This document shows positions 39,122 to 51,402 of a stretch of 64,000 bases of DNA, piece after piece; positions within the stretch are counted from its first letter, which is position 1, and the number at the start of each line of letters is the position of its first letter. The position numbers and the translations under genes were made by a program. A model generated the notes under the pieces. That model was not told the DNA's origin and ran no database searches. It was given only the letters and a program-made list of their open reading frames with translations. Location: contig NC_051444.1 of the NCBI RefSeq assembly GCF_001649575.2, forward strand, positions 18,037,199 through 18,101,198, written 5' to 3'. Source of the DNA: Kryptolebias marmoratus. Taxonomy: Eukaryota > Chordata > Actinopteri > Cyprinodontiformes > Rivulidae.

Positions 39122-42034
39122 GGAGGTTGAAATCCTAAACACAAAGCATAAAGTTTGACTGGGCAAATAATAATCTAAAAGTAAAACATTGTTTCTCATT
39201 TCTCAGAATGTACTGTTGAGATTCCAGTGAGCAGGCCAAATGGATGTGTACCAAACCCTATAAATAAATAGATAAATCACCTAGGCTGATTCTAACTTGT
39301 TGCATTTGCTGTTAAATTGTTCATAAACATATGGTAAATGAATGAAATAAAGTGCAAAAAGAGCAGGCCTATTATAAACTGTCACTTTAGATTAAGATGT
39401 GATCACCAGAAGGAACCTAAATTATTTAAACAGAAAAAAGGAAGGCCTTCAGTGCACTATTTAGTGAGCTATGTAAAAAATATAAAATAAAAAGAGGAGT
39501 GGAGGGGGTAACTTCAAAAACTATTATATATTATTAAACTATTATACGCTTTGCTTTTGCTATCTGCCTGTTTTTAAAGGATGTACAAAGTTAACATTCC
39601 ACAAAAAGCCCCAATGAAAGATTTGTTGAGCTACTCAACAAATTAAAAAGATGCTTTCATCACATAATTCTGCACAGCAGTGGCCTGAAAGTATTTTACC
39701 TCAATTCAAGACTTCCAGCTGGGGTTTCCAACTTCTTAATGGTCAAACTGTGAGCCTTTAAAGCTAAACGACTCCTACGGTATTTTAAATTTCCGCAGTT
39801 TTCTTTAATTATTTTCACTTGAGGTATTAAATGGAGAAAAGTTCAGATTGCATATATTAAATAGTTTATTTTAATTTCAGCTGACTGGACGTGTAGAAAG
39901 TCCAGAAAGACCAAGTCGAGTGGTTTGCACCATTGTTGATGTAGAAGTTGGGACATGTATACTAGTGAGTCTAAAACTGAGCAGGAGCTAATAATTTAAA
40001 ATGTAAATTAAAAACATTTCTCAGGTCATGCTGCATGCAGTGTGGGATTAATCTGTAGCATATTGACATGCCTGGTCCAACACTGTGTAACATCTCCCTG
40101 GACAATTCTCCCTGACACATGGAGGACACATTCCTGGCCCTCTTTCTCTCGCTGTAATGGAGGTCGAATGCTGCTTTTCCGCATTTCTGCTCACATTAGC
40201 ATCTCCAGTTAATTGGCACCATTTGCTCAATGGCATCGCTTGAGTTTGTAAATTACTTTTACAATTGTCAGTAATTATCAAGCTCAATGAGTGGAATTGG
40301 CGCAATTGGTCCCCAGTGGAGCAGAAACACAACAGGCGGAGGAAGGATTAAGACTCTGGGGGCAACGCGAAGGGTTGGCTAGCTGAGGAATACAGTAGCA
40401 CTACATGCTAATCAGCAGAGGATTACATACAGATGGTGCTACTGAGGCACTGAATCTCTGAGCTGCATGTCTGATGAACTATAGATGCACTTTGGCTTTA
40501 TTCTCATGAGGTACCCAAAGTTTATTTTGAGATGAAGCTGTTTGCTGAAGTCAACTAATGCAAAAAATGGAATAAAAAAACATTCTAAGCTCATGTTTGA
40601 TTTTCCTGAGAATGACTACTGCTTTTAACACAATGTGGAAATGTCTGTTTGTATCCCAGACATACAGAAGATTTGATGCTTCTTGTCTTAGTTAAAATGT
40701 CTTGGCCCAGTGGCTTTCATTGAAACAGCCTGGGTTATACATATTTTATAAATGTACAAGTTGGATACCATTATCCTAATTTATGTTGACATGGTTGTAA
40801 TAGTTGCAGCAAGATAAAATCATTGAAGAGAACGGATATGAAATAGGAGCTCCAAAGAATAAAACAAAGGCACATTATTCTATCACTACACAAGTATAAA
40901 ATAGATATAAAAATGCTCACTGTATTGTAATTTTGTTAAGATTTTTAAGAAAAGTGATTTATGTTATACAAAAAGAACTAAAAACAAAGCAGATGAAGAG
41001 AGAACAATGTAAAAAAAAAAACAAAGCAAAGAAGACAAAGGGAAACACATAAGAACAAAAACATGAACAAGAAGTTCAGGAGGAGCAACGGAAAAAAAAT
41101 CCCCAAATAACTGTTATGTCAAAACCGCACATGACATTTCATTTTTTGTTTTGTGGAGCTTTTTGTCACACAAACAGCCATTTCAGACACAAGACAACAA
41201 GGGCAGTGCTTCACACTTGAGTTTTTTTTTTGTTTGTTTGTTTTGTTTTTTCTATGGTTTGCTTTGCACACAATTTGACACTACGTTGTTCTAAGTCCAC
41301 AAGGACCACAGTGTTAGATCTTTGTGTTCACAATGCAATGTTCAACTTTAGGTTCAATAATAAAAGCAACCATTGTGATAAAAAAACATCTACAGCCCAT
41401 AGACACAAGGCATGCAACAAGGTGCAGAAGGGAACAAAGAGGTAAAAGTGATGCTGTAACTCCCTGAACTATATAAAACACAACTCAGTGGTTGTATTGA
41501 GGCTTCAAAAAATAAAAGCTGTATCTTAGAAACAGGTTCACATCAAACCTGGCTTGTCAAATGAGTTTCCAAAGAAGGCAATTTATACAAAAAAGATATA
41601 TTGCTGGCATCATATTCAAAAATACATGATGATAATTAAGTTCCCACATGCCAACAACAAAATGAGATTTGAAATCTCTATTTGTGATTCTCTGTCCTCA
41701 AGCTGAGATTTCATATTCAGCTGAGGTATTAAATGTTTCCAAAGTGACTCTCGGAGAAGTCAAGCAGTGGTTTCAGGCTACACAGGGTTTCCCAAATGTT
41801 CTGAATAGAGCGATTTTACAGAGAATGAGAGTAGAAATGTGCAGTAACGGCTGAGTATGAGCTCAAGGTGTTTACCATATTTCATTTTGTCACAATACAA
41901 GTTTTAATAAGGTAACAATTGACTGGATCTCATGCATTGAGTATTGCTCTGATTTTTGAACACATATCAGAAGTGTTAAACTGGTACCAGTACCAGTTAG
42001 TAGCTGTTCCCTTCTTCAGGGATTGCCAAAGCGA

Positions 42035-42165
42035 GCAAACTAACACAAATAATTTGGCAATTGTTTTACGCTGGATGCCTTCCTGCCGCAACCTGGGCTC
42101 AAACCTGCAACCTCAGGATTACAAGACCGCAGCACTGACTAATGGTACCCGTGCCCATTAAAAAC
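42035..42165 (-). mobile_element. tRNA-derived SINE fragment
   Basis: On the minus strand the sequence reads gtgctgcggtcttgtaatcc, tgaggttgcaggtttgagcc, caggttgcggcaggaaggca, tccagcg. The ggtttgagccc block matches a pol III B box, and the ggcaggaaggcatccagc follow-on is characteristic of a common fish SINE. Only the tRNA-like head and a short body remain. Confidence 0.65.
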
Positions 42166-45100
42166 AGCTTAGTACTCTGTGCTCTAACTTTGGCTGAAAT
42201 GTGTTTGAAACTAAAAGGACATTAATGGTTGTTCTAAAGGTGCTGTGCACTAAGTTTATCTCCTTAGCAATGGTAAATACAGAGCAAATGAGGAAAAATA
42301 AGCAAATATTATTCTAAGTGTAGTTTAACATTTTTACAACTGTTGAATGGTTTCACATATTTACATGTCACGTAATAATCTACTGTAAATCATAAAGCTG
42401 TGTTGATAAATACTTGTATTAAATCTGAATGCTGGACAAATTACAGAAACACAAGTAATAGTTGTTTATGAAATACCATCAATTTCTGCTGATTTTTAAT
42501 GAGATGGATTTCAGGTCACAGGTTAGCACATGTGGTGCCTGATTGTGTTCTGTTCCAATATGATTTCATACTATTTGCTTTGTCAATGTGACACTATGTT
42601 AGATAACAAATTTAGGTAAGATTAACTATTAATGTTTTCAAATGCAGTGAACAACAGAGAGCCTCTTGTGTAAAATAAAAAACTTAAAAGCAGTTGCTTG
42701 GTAATTTTGACATTGGTGACACTTTAGTAGAGAAATAAGTCTGATGCTGCAGATGTCTATAGGTGTTTGTAGGCCACAAACAGACAGTGTAACAACACCA
42801 TTTCTGCTTCTATTGTTCAAGAACAATAGAAAACTTGTGTATTAAGGGTCTTTGGTTTATTCTTTTAAAGTTGAGTTTGAAAACACTACAATCATTAGGA
42901 AGGAGGAGTTATAAGAGCCAAGACTCATACAAAGGCTGTCTACTCTGCACAGCACACATTCAAAGAAGAGCTTATAATAGCGGTAGTTAAGTAGCTTCTA
43001 CTTTAACAATATAAATGTAGTTTTAATAGTGTTGGTGCTGGAACAGTGTAGGCCAATCACGCTACATTTATGTAGCGACCAGTCAGATCTTCTTATGTCA
43101 CTTGAGAGTCCATATTATGCTAAGGGAACCCTTACTTTGAAGCAGAAGTTAAAATGGCATGCTAAACACAGTTATAAGGACTACAACTGACCAAAATACT
43201 GCCAATGTAAAAAATAAATGAAGGCAAACAATCTCAAATGGTTTTAAGGACTGCAAAATGGCCCAAAGAAGTCCAAAATACTATGGTTAACAATATGATA
43301 ATTTCAATCTAAAACTTTCCAAATGAACATCTTGCCCTTTGTTTTATTGTAACCATAAACTATGTAGCAAAAAAGCCATCCTGGTCTTATACGTTTTATT
43401 TAATACACTGCTCATCTTTTGTTTCCCTAAATGGAGAAATCTGTTCATATTCCTTATGTGTACCCCTACAACCATAACATGCAAAAACTTTTTAAGTTAC
43501 AGGCCTGCAATGGCTTGTTGAAAGACCAGAGTTTTGCATGTCCTGGTGTTTATGTATGATCGTCTCATGATGACCTATGAGCTAAAGCTTCCACCCACCC
43601 ACCATGCTGCAGTGACAAAGTCCATATCATGGGCGGAGTTGTAGCTGCACACTGAGTCACCGTGCTTATCTCCAGCAGGTGACAGACATGCACAGTGTGG
43701 AGAACATTCAGTTAAAAGACGCCCTAATAATTGAGGAAGGAGCAGTTATCTAAGAGACTGTTTTCTCTGTCATGTCAGGATGAGCTAGACAGCCCGGCCT
43801 TCTGAAAGGCCAGACAATTTGCGCTCCAAATGTCATGTTGCGAGAAGGCAAACATGGCCTGGTGGAAGAAGGCCAGAGCGAGACAAAGGCTTGGTCTAAA
43901 GACATGCCAGACAACTATTCATCTAAAAACCCCAATAAGATCACACACAGGCTATTAGGTGATACAGTTTCTCCTATGGGAATATGCAAGATATAAATCG
44001 ACATCTTTTGCAAAGTATAAATGGTTGATTAAAAATGTTTGGGTTTTCTTGTTTTTTTTTTTCTTTGTTGTTCAGTCTTCTTTTCTTTTGGGAGTGTGAA
44101 GGAAATTGGATTCTGCCCTCTGGCACGGTGGCAGGATCAGATTGTGGCTGCAGTAACGTGGATCTTATCTTAGCTGCAGTCTTCGTGCAAAACATTTCTA
44201 GGACTCTTTCAGTAAAAATGGACTTAAGCTTTGCTTTACAGAGCAAAAGGTAGCAGTCACAAACATATGTACCAAAAAAACCCAAAAAAACATGTAGATC
44301 TAAAAAAATACTGCATATTTTTCCCTTTTTTAACGTTCCTAAACACTGCATCTCTCCACTTTCAAAAATGTGCATAAATGTTTGAGTGTGCAGACATGTG
44401 GTTGACACTGGTTGAGGATACAAAGCTAACTCTTATACAAACTAAAAACTCATCATGTTAAGTGCAGTCACTGAAAAGGGTAATGAATGAAACATTCTTT
44501 TCACAAAACACATTCAAGTTCTTCCTACGATCCCTTCTTTACGCCTTCTTTACGACTGAATAATGACTAAGGCAGCAAACTGCTGCCGTTTCACCTCTGA
44601 GCCACTGAGGGAAGTAGTCACAGAGGCAAAAGACAAAACAGTCAGAGTGTGTAAGGGGAAGCCAGCATTGCAGCTTCAGGTTGTGATGTAATGATAGCTT
44701 GTGCGATCAGCCATTTGCAGGTTTTAAAGCATAAACAATCTGCAAAAGATTATTTGTATTTCTATTTGTGTTGTTTAAACATGAAGCATTAAAAGTATTT
44801 GGATCATCATTAAGAGGATTGTGACAATGAGCTCATGTTTCATTATTATGAAGGAGAGGTGGATTTCCGGCACATGTTTTATTCAAAGTGCAAAAAATCA
44901 AAGTTAATGTCAACATCCCTTAGTTATGTCAGTACCCCACTTAACTGTGGCTGTTAGAGTCAAGTTGGGAAATAAGAATTGTGAGAAAATTGTGAGAAAA
45001 AGATGCCACCAGCAAGTTGTTTGGCTGCATTTTCATCTGCAAAATTTTGAAATTAAAAAATGATGGTCTATTTGTGTGCACGGTTTGCAAAACTGTGCTT

Positions 45101-48100
45101 TAGGCCATCATTTTGTTGCTATTCTCATTTTTTTCATATATTCAGGGAGGTTCAGAGGCGAGCATCGCCTGGCATCAGGTGCTCAGCCTGTGCCAGTGTG
45201 ACCTGCTCTAAGGACAGGGGCAGGTGGAGATTTTGACAGGTGCTTTTCACCAGTCAGACGTTAACACAGGTGTAATAACGAGACTTCAGAAAGGAAACCT
45301 TCTGTGATGCTGAACGAAACTATACCACACCTGAGCAACTCCAAGAGAATTTTTATTTCCTTTTTACAAACACTTCAGTCCACATTTTATTTTGCAAGTG
45401 CAAACAATGCATACTGTGTCAAGTTATAAGCACACGTTTCCATACAGTAGCGATTAATAAATAGGTGGCAAACTCGCAAAAATACACCTTTAGTTCTCTA
45501 GAATTACAGAAACTAAATTGAGAAGGATTGCAGATGGGTTTAAGATGCATGTAATCACTAACCGGCAACTATTTTAAGACAACACGTTTTGCTATTTTTT
45601 TTAACATGCTCAAAATCCATGCGACACAGGTGTCGTGCTCCTTTGACTTGCATGAGGAGATTGAGAACAACTGGAAATGTTTCTGAACATTTTAGAAACT
45701 CTCTTGTAAACCCTGTTAGTAATTTGGTGCAGCCTAGTGAGACTGGCTTCATATGTTGCCAACCTTTTTGTGGTTCTATGATGTCTACTTCAATTGATCA
45801 TGTTCCGTGTTTGTGAATAACTAGACGGGTCTTAAAGAGGGTTTTGTCTTTGCAGCATTTTTGTTAAACCATTTAAGAAGAAGGACTTAAGTGTACAAAA
45901 AGATCTTTGCATATATTTGGTGTCTTTTTCACACATGTTGTGTTTGGCTGCTTGTTCTCACAAAATCAGTGTCAAGTTCAATTAGTTTCACTAACTTTAT
46001 ACTCATGTGATAATGATTTTCATACATTTTTCTGTCTTAAACATAAAGCTGGCCATGGTCCTTATCAGGATTAGTTTTTGATCCTGTCGGCTGCCTCCTA
46101 CAGTGAAACACTGCAGCCACAAAGGAAAGTAAGATGACTAGCCAGCTCACCCATTAGCTTAAACACAGCTGAGGCAGCCCATCAGAGCTCCCCGAACACC
46201 TTCCTTCTCCTTTCTTTATTATATCTCTTCTCCTTTCCTCATGCGTCTCCTTCTCCCGCTCTACCCCTCCATGTGTGAAGAACCTGCTGTGTTCAGCAGA
46301 CTCCGTTATGATGCAGCGCTGTTAGCCTGTTTGTTTAGCTCATCATCACTGTGCTCCCTTGGGCTACGTGGAGTTTATCTTCTTGCCAGTTAGCTGCCAT
46401 GAAGCTCAAACACAGAAATAAAGTCTCTCTGCCAGGCAGCTGAAGTACAATACTACCACCACAATACAATTTAACAGCTCCTAATGGATTTACCAAAGCA
46501 CTAAAATTGGAGAAGGACACTGTTAACTCTTCTGGGACTTTTGTAAGAGGTGTACTACCCATATCTGGGTGACAGTATGTTTCACTCATTTATTTAAGGA
46601 AAGGTGCATGTGCAGTGTAGTAAGGTAAAGATTTGATGACCGGAATTAAATAAATTTAAGCAAGATTGCATAGCTTAGGCTTTAATATGTACAATATCAC
46701 GTCCTGTTATAAACCCTTACATACAAAGCTTACTGCTTGGAAGTGATGAAAAATCCTTGAAAACTAAACCTAATGTGTATTATTCTAATGAAAAAAAAAA
46801 TAAAACAAATTAATTAAAACTATTTATAGAGATAAAGATACTAAAAACAGCAAAAGGACTTACGATATCTAAACAAAATTTAAGCCAACAAGGTTTTAGT
46901 GAGAACTAATGATAAACAAAATCAAAAAAGATAAAATGAAAGGAAAAAAGAAAAATTGAAAGGAAGAAGAAAGTACAATGGCTAACACAGTTTGACCAAA
47001 ACTGTCAGGCAGATTCACCAAGATTGTGCTACATGTCTTATTAGGTCAATAACTGCTCCAACATTTGCTCCGCCTATCTGCACCGACCCAATGTCAACTT
47101 CATAAAATAAATGTCGATATTTATAGGACTAACTATACTCTGGTATAGAAAAGCTCACCAAGTTCAGCAGATGTGAACAATTTGTTCTCCTTTTGCATCA
47201 GTAACAGAGGACAACTGTCCCCCTCATACATTCTAAACATCACAGTCCACCACAAACACAGCGGGCACAGAAGTGACAGAGAAAAAGAATAAATGTTTTC
47301 TCACAGTGAGCTACAGTTTTTATTGGATGAAGCACAGATGCAGTCCTTAAAACTGCATTAACATCTCATTGTATCACAGCAGTAATAATTACTATTAGTC
47401 CTGTTTGTTGACATCTAGGTTATAATTTCATATTCTGAACATAAACAGCAAAAATTGGATTTACAATTTTATACACTTTTTGTACAATTTAGCCTATTTT
47501 TAGATGCAACAATGTGTGACACGCATCGCTGGAACAGAGGATCCATTATTCCTATCAAGAGATGCCTAATCTCTTTTTAGTAAAGGCAAAAGTGCAGCTG
47601 TTTTTGCCTTTTCCTCTTTTTCCGGGGCACAAATACTAGTAGCTCTAAGGAGAATGTAAATGTTTCACACAAACTTAACATTCCACAAATGTGTTGCAAA
47701 CAGTGCTAGTCTTTGAGAAACCACAACTTTTACCCAGGCAGATTTTTACATAAATATAGCAGGTGGTCTTCTAAGACAGTTTGGTTGACAGCTGAGTTTG
47801 AGGTGCAAAGCTTCATAAATTAGATAGATGTGCAAAATCCACATTTGCTTCTGCAAATGACGCACAATATGTCGACACCTCGTGCAGTTTTCAGTGCAGC
47901 AAAAGGTGGCCTGAAACAGAAACATTGACCCTATTTCATCACATAAAGAACAAGCTCCAGAGTTTCGATGCAAGACAATCCAAACAGAACCAATTCACAT
48001 CTGGGAAAACTTCTCATCTTTGAGATTAAAAATGTCCTCTGTCTTTCACTTGCATAAGTAACTAAATAGCAGTGAGTCCACTCAAGTCTGAAGGTTGTAA

Positions 48101-49126
48101 ACACTCACTGGTAAGTTTGTGAATAGCACACGGCTTTCCTGCAACTGATGGGTTGAACGATGTCATGGTTTAAGGAAAATGAGGTAGAGCTCATCAACAT
48201 TTGACCTGCCTAGGACCAAACAGTTCAGCCAAATGTAAATAATAGCACTGTCCAAGCAAAGTGTGGAAGCAACAGGCTGATTTATGTGATTATGGCTCTA
48301 AGCACATAAAATGACAATCTGCCAGGAGAGACGGCGTAATGGTTGTGGTTACTCTGAATACAAGCAGCAACATCTCCCTGCCATCTGGTGGCATCTAATC
48401 ATCGCTAGCTACCGTTTAGCTGCCGTTCCGAAGCATCGCAGCACTGACGTGGCGCACATGTTAAACTCCGCACACTTCTGGGCTCATTATCAAGTGTTAA
48501 AATGTCGCAGAGACAATGCGGATAAAAAAAAAAATGCAGCAGCTCACAGGACTGTGACCTGTAAAATTGACATGATGTGCTGCCTTTGAGGAGCCGGTAA
48601 TGACCTCTCATCGCAGGGTGACACACTCTCTGTCTTCATTTCACACCCTCTTAGAGCAGCACAGATGGCCTTGGCATTTCTATAACGGCCTCTGAAGCCT
48701 GCCGTAAAGCAGCCTGCAAAACTTGTGCATCTCCTGTTGCTTAGAGAATACAGGAAAATGCATGCAGATCACAGCAAGGTAACGTGTTTTTCAGTAACTC
48801 TTTGGTTTAGCACACTCACCACTAACATCTGCATGCTACCCAACCACCAGTTGTAATTGTTCCCCTTCACACTTATACATATATCCCCCCAATCTATTTT
48901 GCATCACTGTGTACTAACAATGCTATTCCACGGGTTAATACACAGGTTAATGAGGTGGGACAAGGCCACTGTAAAATGCTCGTAAACCAGCCATGCAGGA
49001 TAATTCGTCTTGCCTCAGAAGTGTCAGCTGCTGCAGCTCCCTGCTCTTTAATTCATTCAAATGAATTTCGTTTTAATTGTTCCAGCCTTGGTGCTCACTA
49101 ACTCCATTAGAGAGGAAACGAAGGGT

Positions 49127-49262
49127 GGGTGGAGGGAGTGGAGAGAAAGGTACAGGCAGAGTGAGAGAGAGAGAAAGAGAAAGAGAGGAGAGAGAGAGGG
49201 AAAATTGAAGGCTGCAGAAAGGAAGGAGACAGCGGCGGTGAGAGAGAGAGAATGAAGGAGAT
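49127..49262. repeat. purine-rich GA tract
   Basis: The plus strand is almost all purine, with repeated gagagaga and gaaagagaaagagagg blocks and few pyrimidines across about 135 bases. The ORFs read from it (serine and leucine runs on the minus strand, arginine and glutamate runs on the plus strand) are low-complexity artefacts. Confidence 0.9.
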
Positions 49263-50333
49263 TCACTTTGCCTGTGTGCGTGCACACCTCGATGAATAAT
49301 TAATCCCCTTGTTGTGATTACACAACAATTACTCTCTGGAGCTGAAACTTTAACCAACCTTCCTAAAGATGGAGGCACGCTCTCTATCTGTAACAGAGAG
49401 AGGTCTGCCAGTCCCAAAGGTGCGTTAATGCAAAGTGATGGGAAGCTGATGGAAACGTGAGAGACTGATGCAAAGGCAGAGCTATATATAACAGAAGTGC
49501 TGCCTGGGTGGGATGATTTAAGGGACTCTGGATAAGTTGTGTTGACTTTTTCACAGGATGAGTATATTAGAGTGTACAGTAGACGATCCTACAGTATAAT
49601 AAAATGTTCTACTTTTCTCTTTATGAAAGGAAAAGGGATAAAAGAAAGAATACAAATCTCCCAATACGTTGGTTTAATGCTCTGCTTGATGCATTTGTTT
49701 ATAATAAGAACAATCTTTTCAGCTGATTGCTGTACAGTAATCAGTGCAGTGCAGTTGAGTTTATAGAACTGGACAGATTAGGATTTACTGATGAGGGCTG
49801 CCATATTTATGAAGGCAGTATAGAAATGAAATGAACTGTAAAACATTATAGGTTCCTAAAAGGACAGTGGAAGTCTGGCCACTCATTTTATTAAAGGTTG
49901 TGACAGCCTCAAATTATTGTATATTTCAAGTGTTTTGTTGGTTATCGATGACACCAGTGATTCTTTAACAAGATCAGTCAAGAACATTCACAAAAATCTG
50001 TAATTTTTAAATAACTCTGCCATTCATTTTCCAGAGGACATCACTTTCTTTTTGGTTTTTTACTTATTATCTTCTCTGCATTAATAATAATAACAACTTC
50101 TATTCCCACAAAAGGTTCTCCCTTCTTCTACGAGTTAAGATCCTTTATGAATATCATTAATCATTAATATAATCTTCTCTTTAATTTTCAGTAAAATCCC
50201 TGTCATAATTTTGAGATTTTTTTTCTCTTTGTAAAAATTCATTACTTGAAGGAACTCTTTGCACCAGGAATTTTCCCCAATATATTCAGAAATAACCTTT
50301 TTACCTTCATGAATGAATATACAAATTGTTTGT

Positions 50334-51402
50334 TACGGTGGCCCTGAAGTGCAAACCACAACAACATTAATGAAGCACGCAAACAAAAGACTAAGCACGC
50401 AAACAAGAAAGGAAACACACAAACAAAAAACGAAGCACGCAAAAAAAAAAGATGAAGCACGCAAACAAAAAAGGAAACACACAAACAAAAAACGAAGCAC
50501 GCAAANNNNNNNNNNNNNNNNNNNNNNNNNNNNNNNNNNNNNNNNNNNNNNNNNNNNNNNNNNNNNNNNNNNNNNNNNNNNNNNNNNNNNNNNNNNNNNN
50601 NNNNNNNNNNNNNNNNNNNNNNNNNNNNNNNNNNNNNNNNNNNNNNNNNNNNNNNNNNNNNNNNNNNNNNNNNNNNNNNNNNNNNNNNNNNNNNNNNNNN
50701 NNNNNNNNNNNNNNNNNNNNNNNNNNNNNNNNNNNNNNNNNNNNNNNNNNNNNNNNNNNNNNNNNNNNNNNNNNNNNNNNNNNNNNNNNNNNNNNNNNNN
50801 NNNNNNNNNNNNNNNNNNNNNNNNNNNNNNNNNNNNNNNNNNNNNNNNNNNNNNNNNNNNNNNNNNNNNNNNNNNNNNNNNNNNNNNNNNNNNNNNNNNN
50901 NNNNNNNNNNNNNNNNNNNNNNNNNNNNNNNNNNNNNNNNNNNNNNNNNNNNNNNNNNNNNNNNNNNNNNNNNNNNNNNNNNNNNNNNNNNNNNNNNNNN
51001 NNNNNNNNNNNNNNNNNNNNNNNNNNNNNNNNNNNNNNNNNNNNNNNNNNNNNNNNNNNNNNNNNNNNNNNNNNNNNNNNNNNNNNNNNNNNNNNNNNNN
51101 NNNNNNNNNNNNNNNNNNNNNNNNNNNNNNNNNNNNNNNNNNNNNNNNNNNNNNNNNNNNNNNNNNNNNNNNNNNNNNNNNNNNNNNNNNNNNNNNNNNN
51201 NNNNNNNNNNNNNNNNNNNNNNNNNNNNNNNNNNNNNNNNNNNNNNNNNNNNNNNNNNNNNNNNNNNNNNNNNNNNNNNNNNNNNNNNNNNNTTTGCGTG
51301 CTTCGTTTTTTGTTTGTGTGTTTCCTTTCTTGTTTGCGTGCTTAGTCTTTTGTTTGCGTGCTTCATTAATGTTGTTGTGGTTTGCACTTCAGGGCCACCG
51401 TA
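50334..51402. mobile_element. inverted-repeat element with perfect 110-bp arms, gap inside
   Basis: The left arm (50334-50443) and the right arm (51293-51402) are perfect inverted copies over all 110 bases, starting tacggtggccctgaagtgca. The element is flanked by gtttgt at 50328-50333 and again at 51403-51408, which looks like a 6-bp target-site duplication. After a unique 40-base tip the arms consist of 20-base units related to gaagcacgcaaacaaaaaa. The interior is masked by Ns. Long ORFs across this region (for example 50313-51470) are artefacts of the Ns. I cannot assign the superfamily. Confidence 0.8.
50506..51292. other. assembly gap, 787 Ns
   Basis: Unresolved bases lie between two inverted arms of tandem 20-base units. 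The non-round length suggests an estimated rather than default gap size. Sequence inside is unknown, so any gene or repeat here cannot be judged. Confidence 1.

Noticed and set aside
43974..44423. 149-codon minus-strand ORF
   Set aside because: Contains low-complexity lysine runs from A-rich sequence and no known motif.
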